Shown piece after piece: positions 9,728-17,759 of a DNA stretch of 64,000 nucleotides (the first letter of the stretch is position 1; every line of letters begins with the position of its first letter). The position numbers and the translations under genes are program-made. The stretch spans positions 157,223 to 221,222 of the forward strand of contig NZ_QOVK01000006.1 of NCBI RefSeq assembly GCF_004104075.1, in the 5' to 3' direction. The notes beneath the pieces were generated by a model, which did no database searches, had not been told where the DNA came from, and was given only the letters and a program-made list of their open reading frames with translations. Source of the DNA: Leeuwenhoekiella polynyae. Its GTDB lineage: Bacteria; Bacteroidota; Bacteroidia; Flavobacteriales; Flavobacteriaceae.

Positions 9728-10930
9728 CTATTTTTTGGTAATATTTAGTTCATAATGATCGTTACTTTTTTGGGTTAAACTGTAATTAATAGTTGATGTT
9801 AGCTTGATGATTTCAAGCAACTCTACAAGGGTTTTATTTTTATCGATCACTCCGGTAAAGCGTACTTTATGGAGATCACGATCCTTAAATGTGAATTGAA
9901 AATCATACCAGCGTGCCATTCGCATAAGAATTTGATCCAGCGGGACTTTTTCAAAATAGAATTTGCCGTCCTTCCAGGCCGAAGCGATTGTAGTATTTAC
10001 ATCGGTTACTTCAAGCTTATTGGTGTCTTTATACAAGGTAGCTTGTTCTCCGGGTTTAAGAACAATCGGGGGATCACTTGCATAGTCTTCTATATTTGAA
10101 AGTTGAACTTTTCCTTCAGTTAGCGTGACGGCATTAAAAGGATCTTCAGCATAAGCACTTACGTTAAACTGTGTACCCAGTACATTGATGTCTGTAAACG
10201 CTGTGCTAACTATAAAGGGTTTCTCCCGGTTTTTGGCTACTTCAAAGTAGGCCTCTCCCTTTAACACGACTTTTCGGGTATTTCCTATAAATGAAACCGG
10301 ATAATACAAGTAAGACTCAGAATTCAACCAAACACGTGTGCCATCTGCAAGACTCAAGTTATACACGCCACCTCTGGGAACGAACAGAGTATTATACGAC
10401 TCAGCAGAATTGTTTTTACCTGCTGAGTAAATCAGGGTATTGTTTAAGTTAACTATAGAACTGTCCTTTTCGATTATCGCATTTTGTGTGTTTTCAAGAG
10501 TAACTCGATCTCCATTACTTAAAATAAGAATAGCTTTTTTTGAGCCGGGTGCAAGATCTGTAACTGGATTAAGAGGAAGCTCATTCTCGGTTCTGGTCAC
10601 AACAAAAATGCCGGAGCCTATCCCAATGGCCAGGATTAAAATAGCGGCGTACTTATAATACCTGTTGAAAAACGAAGTTTTGGGATTTTCGTAGGCTTTA
10701 ATTCGTTTTAAAACCCTTTGATAAGGGGTATTGGTATCTATTGAGGACGACAAATCTTGCCTTGCTCTAAATTTGACACTATTAAAAGGCTGAAGCTTTT
10801 TATTGGCTTTTGAACTTTCAGCCAATAACCTATCTAAGCCTTTTTGTTCCTCTTGAGAAATGATGTTTAAGCGGCTTTTGGCTATAAGTTTAGCCAACTC
10901 AAACACTTTTTTATAACCTTCAATTTTCAT
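9728..10930 (-). CDS. FecR-family anti-sigma factor
   Basis: This 400-residue protein has a cytoplasmic N-terminal helical region, one membrane span at about residues 92-112 (AAILILAIGIGSGIFVV), a periplasmic FecR domain (YNLSLADGTRVWLNSESYLYYP) and a C-terminal secretin-like domain (KVRFTGVIDKNKTLVELLEIIK). It would hold the ECF sigma factor at the membrane and release it when the STN domain of the liganded SusC transporter signals. It lies between the sigma gene and susC, the standard order of such trans-envelope relays in Bacteroidota. The domains are seen in the sequence; the signalling partner is inferred from synteny. Confidence 0.92.
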   Translation of the reverse strand: MKIEGYKKVFELAKLIAKSRLNIISQEEQKGLDRLLAESSKANKKLQPFNSVKFRARQDLSSSIDTNTPYQRVLKRIKAYENPKTSFFNRYYKYAAILILAIGIGSGIFVVTRTENELPLNPVTDLAPGSKKAILILSNGDRVTLENTQNAIIEKDSSIVNLNNTLIYSAGKNNSAESYNTLFVPRGGVYNLSLADGTRVWLNSESYLYYPVSFIGNTRKVVLKGEAYFEVAKNREKPFIVSTAFTDINVLGTQFNVSAYAEDPFNAVTLTEGKVQLSNIEDYASDPPIVLKPGEQATLYKDTNKLEVTDVNTTIASAWKDGKFYFEKVPLDQILMRMARWYDFQFTFKDRDLHKVRFTGVIDKNKTLVELLEIIKLTSTINYSLTQKSNDHYELNITKK

Positions 10931-11027
10931 TTAAACTCTTTAACTTTAAGATAGCTTAACATCTTCTTTACAGTTATAAGAGTCTAAAAGCCGAAAATGG
11001 GTGGAAGGTTTTTAACTTTTTTTTTGA

Positions 11028-11576
11028 TTAATTCGAACCAATTAAGAGTAAAAACAAAATAAAAGGATGGTTTTTGAGCTTTTCCTTTAGTAATTTGATA
11101 GCTCGTGTTCGTTGAGATTTTACAGTATTGACAGATATGTTAAGTCTGGATGCGATTTCCTTATATTTTAAACCTTCTATTACCGATAATTCAAAAATCT
11201 CTTTGCAGCCTTCTGGCAACTGATTTAATTGTTCAATTAAAATAGCGTAAACTTCTTCTTCTAAAATTTTGTCGTCAAAATCTTCATCCGAATCCGGAGT
11301 AAGTTCTTCATGGAGTGCTATTTTCTCTTTCTCTTTATTTACAATGCGGTAGGCATCATTACGAACCATCGCATAGAGATACGACTTAATGTTTATTACA
11401 TTTTGAAATTTTTCCCTGTCCCGCCAAAGTTGGAACATGGTATTCTCAACGATGTCCTCGGCAGTTTGAGTATCAGAAACAATTTCTTTAGCGTAGGTTA
11501 AAAGACGCGGGTATAGTTTATGAAAGATATTCTGGAAGTATGACTCATCAATAGTATTTAAACCTTTTCTGTTCAG
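11028..11576 (-). CDS. ECF-type RNA polymerase sigma factor (Bacteroidota expansion family), non-AUG start
   Basis: Region 2 (SYFQNIFHKLYPRLLTYAKE, and AEDIVENTMFQLW) and region 4 (LPEGCKEIFELSVIEGLKYKEIASRLNISVNTVKSQ) are both present, giving about 182 residues. The first in-frame ATG is at 11438, inside region 2 (MFQLWRD), and would delete the helices that contact core polymerase. The frame stays open upstream to a TAA at 11589-11591 and encodes good sigma sequence throughout, but contains no ATG, GTG or TTG. CTG at 11576 is used here; ATC at 11582 or ATT at 11552 are alternatives. It should activate the downstream fecR-susC-susD operon. Function is secure; the start is not. Confidence 0.8.
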   Translation of the reverse strand: MNRKGLNTIDESYFQNIFHKLYPRLLTYAKEIVSDTQTAEDIVENTMFQLWRDREKFQNVINIKSYLYAMVRNDAYRIVNKEKEKIALHEELTPDSDEDFDDKILEEEVYAILIEQLNQLPEGCKEIFELSVIEGLKYKEIASRLNISVNTVKSQRTRAIKLLKEKLKNHPFILFLLLIGSN

Positions 11577-11588
11577 ATTGATCTTTAA

Positions 11589-11967
11589 TTAAATTAGAGT
11601 AAATTCAAAAGTAATGAAAAATTAAGATTTTTTTAGGAATTGAAGGCAGCATTTGTAGTCTGTAAATACGATATGGTTTGATTTAAATAAGGCAGGCGAT
11701 GGGTTAGAGTACTTTAATATATTCCCAGATCTGTAATTGCTGAGATTATAGAATTGATACCAATTATTTGGTTTAAATGGTTTTATCCGATAACCCTGAA
11801 TCTTATGTTTGGAAAGAGGATTTGGTTAAATGCCTAAGAAAGATTCTGGCTCAGGTGAATACCTTTAAGCACTTGTATGCTCAAATAGATGCGTTCGTGT
11901 TTATCGCAAAAAAAAAGATCTGATAACAATTGGTTTGTAGGTTCACTTACAACCAGGGGTTCGCGTT
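11589..11967. other. Non-coding stretch upstream of the sigma gene
   Basis: No convincing gene is seen. A plus-strand open frame of 48 codons at 11777-11923 starts MVLSDNPESYVWK and ends FVFIAKKKI. It has no recognisable family and may be a relic or chance. This stretch is the chromosomal flank just outside the distal end of the integrated element. Confidence 0.5.
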
Positions 11968-12043
11968 AAAATGAAAATCCTGATAATCGATTGATTAACA
12001 GGATTTTTGATATAAACCGTGATTTGGATCGTCGGGATGAGAG
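11968..12043. repeat. Distal attachment-site repeat of the tRNA-Pro island
   Basis: Positions 11971-12043 match 19159-19231 in direct orientation over 73 bp, with 8 differences by eye. The last 15 bp (12029-12043, TCGTCGGGATGAGAG) are identical and include the final 11 bases of the tRNA-Pro 3' end. Just before it lies a hairpin resembling the tRNA terminator. This is what an attR site looks like after integration into a tRNA 3' end. Confidence 0.75.
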
Positions 12044-12612
12044 AACTATATTCGAATGAAACTTCTCCTATATACCGTGGTTTAAAGCCTATTAATTTCA
12101 GTGATACACCTTATTGCCGATTTCTAGTAAAATTAGACTAAATGAGCGTAACTAAGATTAATATAAAGTTATGAAATTCTTCTATATATGTGAATTTTAA
12201 TTATTGAAATTTTCATAAAGTTCTCGTAGAAAACACTCTCCTTTCTTAGCAAATTCATTACATCTTTTTCATTTGAATATTCAGTTAATGTGTCATCGTT
12301 TAAATTATCCATATAATGGTAGGGACGGATTATGGGAACCACTAAAAACAGCAATTATGAGCCACTCGAAATTTTGTTGTAGTAAATTGTAAGTCAATGC
12401 CTTATTAGTTGTTTTGGTATGTTCTTTCTATTCCGGAGAAGTGGTATACAATGCCCGTTTTTTGCAGCCTATATGAGCAATCTGCGAAAAAAAAAAGCAC
12501 ATCTGTATTTTATGAGCACTCTTAAACTGTATGATTAATCTTATGGTAATATGTGCTTAACACGTGATAATAAGGAATGTAATAATTTCAAATCATAAAA
12601 AACAATAAAGCA
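12044..12612. other. Non-coding or decayed left end of the island
   Basis: AT-rich sequence with no clear gene. A minus-strand open frame at 12169-12354 contains a protein-like stretch (MDNLNDDTLTEYSNEKD onward) that loses quality at its C-terminus and matches no family I know. It could be the start of a decayed gene. A run of ten A residues lies near 12486-12495. The promoter of the lipoprotein-protease pair should be in the last 100 bp but no consensus element is obvious. Confidence 0.4.
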
Positions 12613-12996
12613 ATGAAAATTCTGGGACTTAACTTTTTTTTGGGATTAACCATGGCCATGGCCATTCAATCCTGCGACAACGATGACGATGGGAAAGGTC
12701 AAGAAAATGATATCACGGGCCAATGGCATCTATATCAACGCTTCGACGGAGATGGCATTGATCCTGTTGATAATGGCAAAACACTGACGTTTACGGAAGA
12801 AAATAATTTTATCGATAGTTTCTTACCTGACTGCCAAGGTACATTTTCCATGGATAACGACACGATCACAATTGATATGCCGTGTAAGGATGAGCCTATA
12901 CAATATGTTTTCAGTTTTGAAGAAATGAATCTGATCCTGGTGGAATTGCCGAGCACTTGCGATGAAGGTTGTTATGATATCTACAAAAAGAAATAA
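12613..12996 (+). CDS. Small lipocalin-like lipoprotein
   Basis: The 127-residue protein has a lipoprotein signal peptide with lipobox AIQSC (Cys 21) followed by an acidic run (DNDDDGKGQEND) of the type that accompanies surface export of lipoproteins in Bacteroidota. The mature part has the ITGQWHLYQ opening and alternating strands of small lipocalin-like beta-barrel proteins of this phylum, with several cysteines near the end (STCDEGC). It ends 21 bp before the metalloprotease gene, so the two are probably one operon. It may assist, inhibit or anchor the protease; this is inference from proximity only. Confidence 0.65.
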   Translation: MKILGLNFFLGLTMAMAIQSCDNDDDGKGQENDITGQWHLYQRFDGDGIDPVDNGKTLTFTEENNFIDSFLPDCQGTFSMDNDTITIDMPCKDEPIQYVFSFEEMNLILVELPSTCDEGCYDIYKKK

Positions 12997-13017
12997 TCCT
13001 ATAAACCAAACCAATCC

Positions 13018-14598
13018 ATGAAGAAAAGATACTTATTTCAACTTGCTTTGATCTTTTGCTTTGGAACCATCCATTCGCAGGAGTGTGGGACCAGTGCACC
13101 ATCGGTAAAGCATACCTATCCTACCAATGAGTCTTCCAAGGCAAGTGTAAGCAATTACTGTATAGATGTACAATTCCATATCGTCAGGGAAACGAACGGT
13201 ACGAATGCTTTTGCAGCCATAAATAGAACCGCCATTATAAATGATTTGAATGCTAGATATAATGACCATAACATTTTCTTCAACAACCTCGGTACGAACT
13301 TCATTAACAATAGCAACTTTGTCAATATAGACAATGATGGAGAAGCCGAAAATTTGGTTGCTATAAACAATAACCAGAATGCCTTGAATTATTATATTGT
13401 CGAAACATTGTGGAGCACACCAACAGGTTTTATAGCCGGTACGGCCTTGGATATACCCTCCAATCATTTAGTGATAAGAAATGACAGGACACTTACATCG
13501 ACTTCTTCCCATGAAGTAGGTCACTGTCTCGATCTCTACCATACCCATGAAACAGCATTTGGTACTGAGAATATCAATGGCAACAATTGTGGCTCGGCAG
13601 GAGATTTGGTTTGTGACACGCCGGCAGATCCGCGACTTGGTAATGTAAATGTGAGCGCGGCATGTGTTTATACCGGAGGGGGTGGATACAACCCTTTGCC
13701 GGACAATATCATGTCCTATTCCATGTCCTTTTGTAGGGATGATTTTACCAATGGGCAAGGGGTTCGCATGAGACAGGCCCTGATATCTAATTCCATTTTT
13801 CAAAACTTTGTCAATACTTTTCAATTGAGTGGGCTGGAATACCTATGCTCCTCTGGATCGTATTCCGTCACTGGCTTACCAACCGGGGCCACCATAAATT
13901 GGAGTACCAGTGGCAACATTACAAGGAACTCATCCCAAGGATCGAACCCTTGTACATTTTCCAGAACAGGTACAGGATCTACAGGTTGGATAAGGGCGAC
14001 AATATCCAATCCCGGAGCATGCGGGAACGGAATGGTCATAACCCAAAATGTGAGCCTCAATTCACAAAACCTCGACCTCTCCGTCACAAGCGTTGAGGGA
14101 GAAGGTTCTGCCATCTATGTAAGTGGCTATGTCTCCGGTGGGTCGAGTCCATTTAAATGGTACATCAATTCACAATTGATCGCTACTACATCCTCACGAA
14201 ATTTTAGCCATAGATATCGTTGTGAGGGTGGGTCATCCCAAATGGCCGTTACCTCGAACTGTGGTTCTGATTATACCTATTTCTATGAAGACTGCACTGG
14301 CGGAGGGCACCGAATGACCGTATATCCAAATCCTGCTTCCTCAGAATTGAACATAACATTGGATCAAGGAAATCGAATACCCAACTATTATACCTCGTTC
14401 AATGCAGAGATTTTATCTAGGCCTAAAGATATTGGCTTGACGTTGTTGGATTTTTTGGGAAGACCTGTAATCGAAACCGTATTCAAGGGTCCAGCACAGG
14501 AAATGAAAATGGACGTTTCCACCTTACCTAAAGGAGTTTATTTTCTTCAGGTCATCGGAAAAGATGTTGATGAGAGGCACACTGTTTTCATTGAATGA
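13018..14598 (+). CDS. Secreted M43-type (pappalysin/cytophagalysin-like) zinc metalloprotease with T9SS sorting domain
   Basis: The 526-residue protein begins with a signal peptide ending near GTIHSQ. The zinc site is HEVGHCLDLYH (His 165, Glu 166, His 169, His 175), an extended HExxHxxGxxH with Asp in place of the usual Gly. The following GDLVCDTPADP and the Met-turn DNIMSYSMSF are marks of family M43. After the catalytic domain come Ig-like segments rich in cysteine, then a C-terminal type-A sorting domain (MTVYPNPASSELNITLD to GVYFLQVIGKD). Export would be through T9SS, whose regulator porX lies in this window. It sits in the tRNA-Pro island and is visibly richer in G and C than its neighbours. 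The substrate is unknown. Confidence 0.88.
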   Translation: MKKRYLFQLALIFCFGTIHSQECGTSAPSVKHTYPTNESSKASVSNYCIDVQFHIVRETNGTNAFAAINRTAIINDLNARYNDHNIFFNNLGTNFINNSNFVNIDNDGEAENLVAINNNQNALNYYIVETLWSTPTGFIAGTALDIPSNHLVIRNDRTLTSTSSHEVGHCLDLYHTHETAFGTENINGNNCGSAGDLVCDTPADPRLGNVNVSAACVYTGGGGYNPLPDNIMSYSMSFCRDDFTNGQGVRMRQALISNSIFQNFVNTFQLSGLEYLCSSGSYSVTGLPTGATINWSTSGNITRNSSQGSNPCTFSRTGTGSTGWIRATISNPGACGNGMVITQNVSLNSQNLDLSVTSVEGEGSAIYVSGYVSGGSSPFKWYINSQLIATTSSRNFSHRYRCEGGSSQMAVTSNCGSDYTYFYEDCTGGGHRMTVYPNPASSELNITLDQGNRIPNYYTSFNAEILSRPKDIGLTLLDFLGRPVIETVFKGPAQEMKMDVSTLPKGVYFLQVIGKDVDERHTVFIE

Positions 14599-14624
14599 TG
14601 TGATTCCAAAACATATTGTATTGA

Positions 14625-15383
14625 AACAAATTTCCATTCTATACCGCTACAAATATTGATGGAATTCAATTTAAAAAAGTTCCAAGAAAAGATAATTGGC
14701 GTAAGGACAATAGACTACCCAAAGAGTTTCAATTTGGTAAAGAGCTATATAGTGCCCCAAATAGTGAATTTGACAAAGGGCATATGACTAAGCGAGAGGA
14801 CGTTCAATGGGGAGAATCACTCGCAATAGCTTTAAATGCAGCTAACTCCACTTTTTATTATACTAATGCCGTTCCTCAACATAAAGATCTAAATAGATTT
14901 ATATGGAGAAGTTTAGAAGATTACATACTTCATACCGAAACTAAGCAAAATGAACTACGTATTTGTGTTTTTACAGGTCCTGTTTTATCAAGCTTAAATC
15001 CATATTTTATAACACCTATAGGTGGTAATCAAATACAAATCCCATCTTTATTCTGGAAAGTAGTTGTTTTTCAGAAAGAAGATGGAAAAATTTACAGAGT
15101 TGGATTTATGATGAGTCAGAATAAACTGCTCCAAGAAAACCATATTATAGAGGAGTTAGAATTAGGCGAGGAGCTGTTTTTGCAATTTAAAGATGCTGAT
15201 ACTTATCAGGTCAATATCTCTTTGATCGAAGAATTAACAGGCTTAGAAATCCCTAAGGCAATTGACTCATATCAAGATAAGAGAACAACAAGGTTGATTT
15301 TGGAAGAAATAGATATTGACCCTGATTTAGAGAATTATGGCTTTGATTCCTTAGGATATGATATCCTGAATATAAAACTTTAA
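14625..15383 (+). pseudogene. 5'-truncated DNA/RNA non-specific endonuclease
   Basis: The active-site motif FDKGHMTKREDVQWG (family form DRGH) and the following NAVPQHKDLNRFIWRSLEDY and CVFTGPVL are those of the DNA/RNA non-specific endonuclease family. The first ATG (14784) falls inside the motif itself, just after the catalytic His, so translation from there would give a dead protein of 199 residues. The frame continues upstream with family-like sequence (YTATNIDGIQFKKVPRKDNW) back to a TGA at 14622-14624. The usual N-terminal 60 or more residues and any signal peptide are missing. The break lies within 30 bp of the end of the M43 protease gene, consistent with a recombination or deletion junction. 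Confidence 0.75.
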
Positions 15384-15642
15384 TTAACTCTACCATAATT
15401 TCAGTTAAAACTCATTAATGAAGTTCAATAGCCCAAATTCTCTAGTTATGACCAGTGCCTAAATATGGGAGGAGGACAATCATTTAAATTAATATTAAAT
15501 TATCACTAAAAAGTACCATTTTTAGTAGCGTAGCGAATATAAAATGAGTAGCAAGAGGGTAACACGCTGCGCGATGTTACAGATTTATAACTCATTTTAT
15601 TTCAATTACTTACGGTTTGTTTTTCCGCTTGATTTTGAACAA

Positions 15643-15696
15643 TTTGCGACAAATGCGCTTTTAAGCCCTGTAAACAGGCAGGTTTTTGCGACAAAT
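15643..15696. repeat. Pair of 12-bp direct repeats TTTGCGACAAAT
   Basis: Identical copies lie at 15643-15654 and 15685-15696, 42 bp apart (about four helical turns), with a GCCCTGT/ACAGGC hairpin between them. The spacing would place both on one face of the DNA, as for a dimeric binding protein. They could be integrase arm sites, an iteron remnant or an operator. Confidence 0.55.
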
Positions 15697-15933
15697 CCTA
15701 TTTAGATAGCGGTAATGAAGGGTAATTTAGGTAGTCCTCACCACATTCCCCTACACTGGGTTTCGGGGAAAGAGGTTCGTCCAAAAGGTCTTGAACACAG
15801 GCCAAAAATGTCAATTTGATAGTATTGAAATCTTGTCAGCCATTTTTGACTTGAGTTCGCTGAGCATCCTAACTTGGAATGGACAATCTTTTACTTTCGT
15901 GATTTATTTTCTTTTTAATACACTCCCAACAGC

Positions 15934-16063
15934 ATACCTTTTTTGATAGCAAAAGTACAGGATTCTAAATTAGTCGGGCGCATAAACCGGTCGGCTACGC
16001 CTTCCTATTTATAGCCCTCTTCTAATTTAAAATCCCGAAGGTAACAACTATCAAAAAAGGTAT
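15934..16063. repeat. Perfect 16-bp inverted repeat flanking about 98 bp
   Basis: ATACCTTTTTTGATAG at 15934-15949 and its exact reverse complement at 16048-16063. The enclosed stretch is non-coding and has a CCGGTCGGCTACG patch. It could be the ends of a minute non-autonomous element, or a stem structure of a transfer origin. Confidence 0.6.
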
Positions 16064-16346
16064 TGCGACGGCTCTGGAGGAAGTAAATGAAACAACCAGA
16101 ACCCGTATACATTTTGATCTACAAATCTATTTTAGTTGAGCAAAAAAGGATTTGCTCAAGATGAAATAAGTAAATGGTTGATGTATGTGATTTAAGTTCC
16201 TGTATTTCACTGATTGTTTTTCTTTCACAAGCTTATTGATGACTCTTCCTATAAAAGATTTATCAGGCTCTATTAAAACCTATTAACAGGAATTGTAGAC
16301 AAAAATTAAGAAGCGACTTTTTTCAAGATAAATGGAAGTGAAAATT

Positions 16347-16419
16347 TGAGCCGATTATCATTCCTAATCGGCTCATTTTTTGATTATATTTGAGCCAATT
16401 AACTACTTTAATCGGCTCA
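16347..16419. promoter_or_regulatory. Twin palindromic operators upstream of the Fic gene
   Basis: Operator 1 is TGAGCCGATTA (16347-16357) and TAATCGGCTCA (16365-16375), a perfect 11-bp inverted repeat with a 7-bp spacer. Operator 2 is TGAGCCAATTA (16391-16401) and TAATCGGCTCA (16409-16419), the same with one mismatch and again a 7-bp spacer. Centres are 44 bp apart. Operator 2 overlaps a consensus -7 element and ends 2 bp before the chosen start codon. The Fic protein has a C-terminal DNA-binding domain, so autorepression is the simplest reading. Confidence 0.75.
16385..16392 (+). promoter_or_regulatory. Bacteroidota -7 promoter element of the Fic gene
   Basis: TATATTTG matches TAnnTTTG fully and lies 30 bp before the start codon. 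Its last two bases are the first two of operator 2, so a protein bound there would block polymerase. A clear TTTG at -33 is not seen. Confidence 0.5.
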
Positions 16420-16421
16420 TC

Positions 16422-17525
16422 ATGTATAACTGGCAACAGAAAGACTGGCCTAATTTTAAGTATACTACAACTGAAATTGAAGAGAAGCTCTTTGAGTTCA
16501 GCCAAAGGGCCGGGCGTGTTAATGGTATATTAGAAGGACTCTCAGATACCATGCAAATGGAAGCTATCTTATCGCTAATGGTTGCTGAGGCTGTTAAAAC
16601 GTCAGAAATCGAGGGAGAATACCTGAGCCGGGAAGATGTGATGTCTTCTATACGAAACAATATGGGTTATGGTACGCCCAAAGCGGTCAAAGACCCAATG
16701 GCACGGGGTGTAGGAGATTTAATGGTGCGCGTTAGGCAAAATTTTGCAGAACCTTTGACAGATCTGAAATTGTTCGAATGGCACAGAACACTATTATCGA
16801 GTGCTAAACGCATAAATACCGGGCAATGGCGTAAGCACTCCGAACCGATGCAGATCGTATCCGGTAGCTGGGGCAGGGAGAAGATCCATTTTGAAGCTCC
16901 GCCTTCCCAGTTGCTTCCGAATGAAATGCAAGCCTTTATAACGTGGTTTAATGAATCTCATCCAGAAGGAGCCAATCCTATTAAAAAACCACTTATCCGT
17001 TCAGCGATTGCACATCTGTATTTTGAGAGTATTCACCCTTTTGAAGATGGTAATGGAAGGATAGGAAGAGCGCTTTCTGAAAAGGCGCTATCTCAAGACT
17101 TAAACCGCCCTATTCTGCTGAGTCTTTCAAAAGCAATAGAGCACGATAAACAAGCTTATTATAAGGCATTAAAAAAGGCCCAGCAGTCCAATGAAATAAC
17201 CGATTGGATTATCTATTTTGTCAATACAGTTTTAGAAGCGCAATCTCAGGCGGAAGAGCTTGTTTCTTTTACGTTAAGAAAAGCCCGTTTTTTTGATCGC
17301 TATAGAAATTCGCTCAATGAGCGCCAATTAAAGGTCGTCAATCGAATGCTTGATGAAGAACCGGAAGGGTTTAAAGGGGGGATGACGGCAAAAAAGTATA
17401 TCGCCCTTACCAAAACATCAAAAGCTACAGCAACGCGCGACCTTCAGGATTTAGCAGCAAAAAAACTATTTATACCTATAGGGGAGGGACGGAGTACACG
17501 TTATGAAATCAACTTTGAGGACTAA
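16422..17525 (+). CDS. Fic-family protein with N-terminal inhibitory helix and C-terminal winged helix
   Basis: From ATG 16422 (MYNWQQKDWP) the protein has 367 residues. An N-terminal DUF4172-type segment carries the inhibitory motif TSEIEG at residues 60-65, matching the S/T-x-x-x-E-G/N antitoxin helix. The Fic core has HPFEDGNGRIGRA at 205-217, the full AMP-transferase signature. The C-terminus (MTAKKYIALTKTSKATATRDLQDL) is a winged-helix DNA-binding domain. It probably AMPylates a protein target, held in check in cis by its own helix, and could also bind DNA. An upstream ATG at 16380 lies within the operators and would add 14 non-family residues, so it is rejected. The target is unknown. 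Confidence 0.9.
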   Translation: MYNWQQKDWPNFKYTTTEIEEKLFEFSQRAGRVNGILEGLSDTMQMEAILSLMVAEAVKTSEIEGEYLSREDVMSSIRNNMGYGTPKAVKDPMARGVGDLMVRVRQNFAEPLTDLKLFEWHRTLLSSAKRINTGQWRKHSEPMQIVSGSWGREKIHFEAPPSQLLPNEMQAFITWFNESHPEGANPIKKPLIRSAIAHLYFESIHPFEDGNGRIGRALSEKALSQDLNRPILLSLSKAIEHDKQAYYKALKKAQQSNEITDWIIYFVNTVLEAQSQAEELVSFTLRKARFFDRYRNSLNERQLKVVNRMLDEEPEGFKGGMTAKKYIALTKTSKATATRDLQDLAAKKLFIPIGEGRSTRYEINFED

Positions 17526-17759
17526 AGTTTTTTAATAAGCGATCGACTTGAACCCTAGTCTCGTTAAGGGCATTTTTTATACTTAAAAGATATTAAAGAC
17601 CATCAAATCAGATCAATTTGAATGTTCATTTAAGTATAGTGAATTATTTGGTAAATAGATCGAATAATTCAGCTGCAAGATACAGGAAATATAGGGGGTG
17701 AGTTGGTTTGCAAATTCCCTGCCCTCAATTGTTAGTGTGAATCAAATCATAATCGAAGA

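Larger units (their letters stand above)
15384..16346. other. Long non-coding, repeat-containing stretch of the island
   Basis: Nearly 1 kb without a credible gene. It holds an 11-bp inverted repeat at 15539-15549/15590-15600, two copies of TTTGCGACAAAT, a C-rich patch near 15740-15780 and a perfect 16-bp inverted repeat at 15934-15949/16048-16063. A 25-codon open frame at 16087-16164 (MKQPEPVYILIYKS onward) is too short to support. The density of repeats suggests a former transfer, excision or replication-control region; no function can be assigned from sequence alone. Confidence 0.45.

Noticed and set aside
11777..11923. 48-codon plus-strand frame
   Set aside because: No homology, no promoter, no neighbour to explain it.
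11968..12043. A second, decayed tRNA-Pro gene instead of an att site
   Set aside because: Only the final 11 bases of the tRNA are present and the rest does not resemble a tRNA; an att repeat beside an integrase explains it better.
12169..12354. Minus-strand 61-codon frame at the left end of the island
   Set aside because: Part looks protein-like but there is no family match and the end is low quality; noted only in the description of the stretch.
13033..14114. Several long minus-strand and alternative-frame open frames inside the M43 protease gene
   Set aside because: They are a by-product of the higher G+C content and stop-poor codon use of that gene; none has a recognisable domain.
16380..16421. 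Longer start for the Fic protein (MIIFEPINYF)
   Set aside because: It lies within the operators and -7 element and encodes no family sequence.
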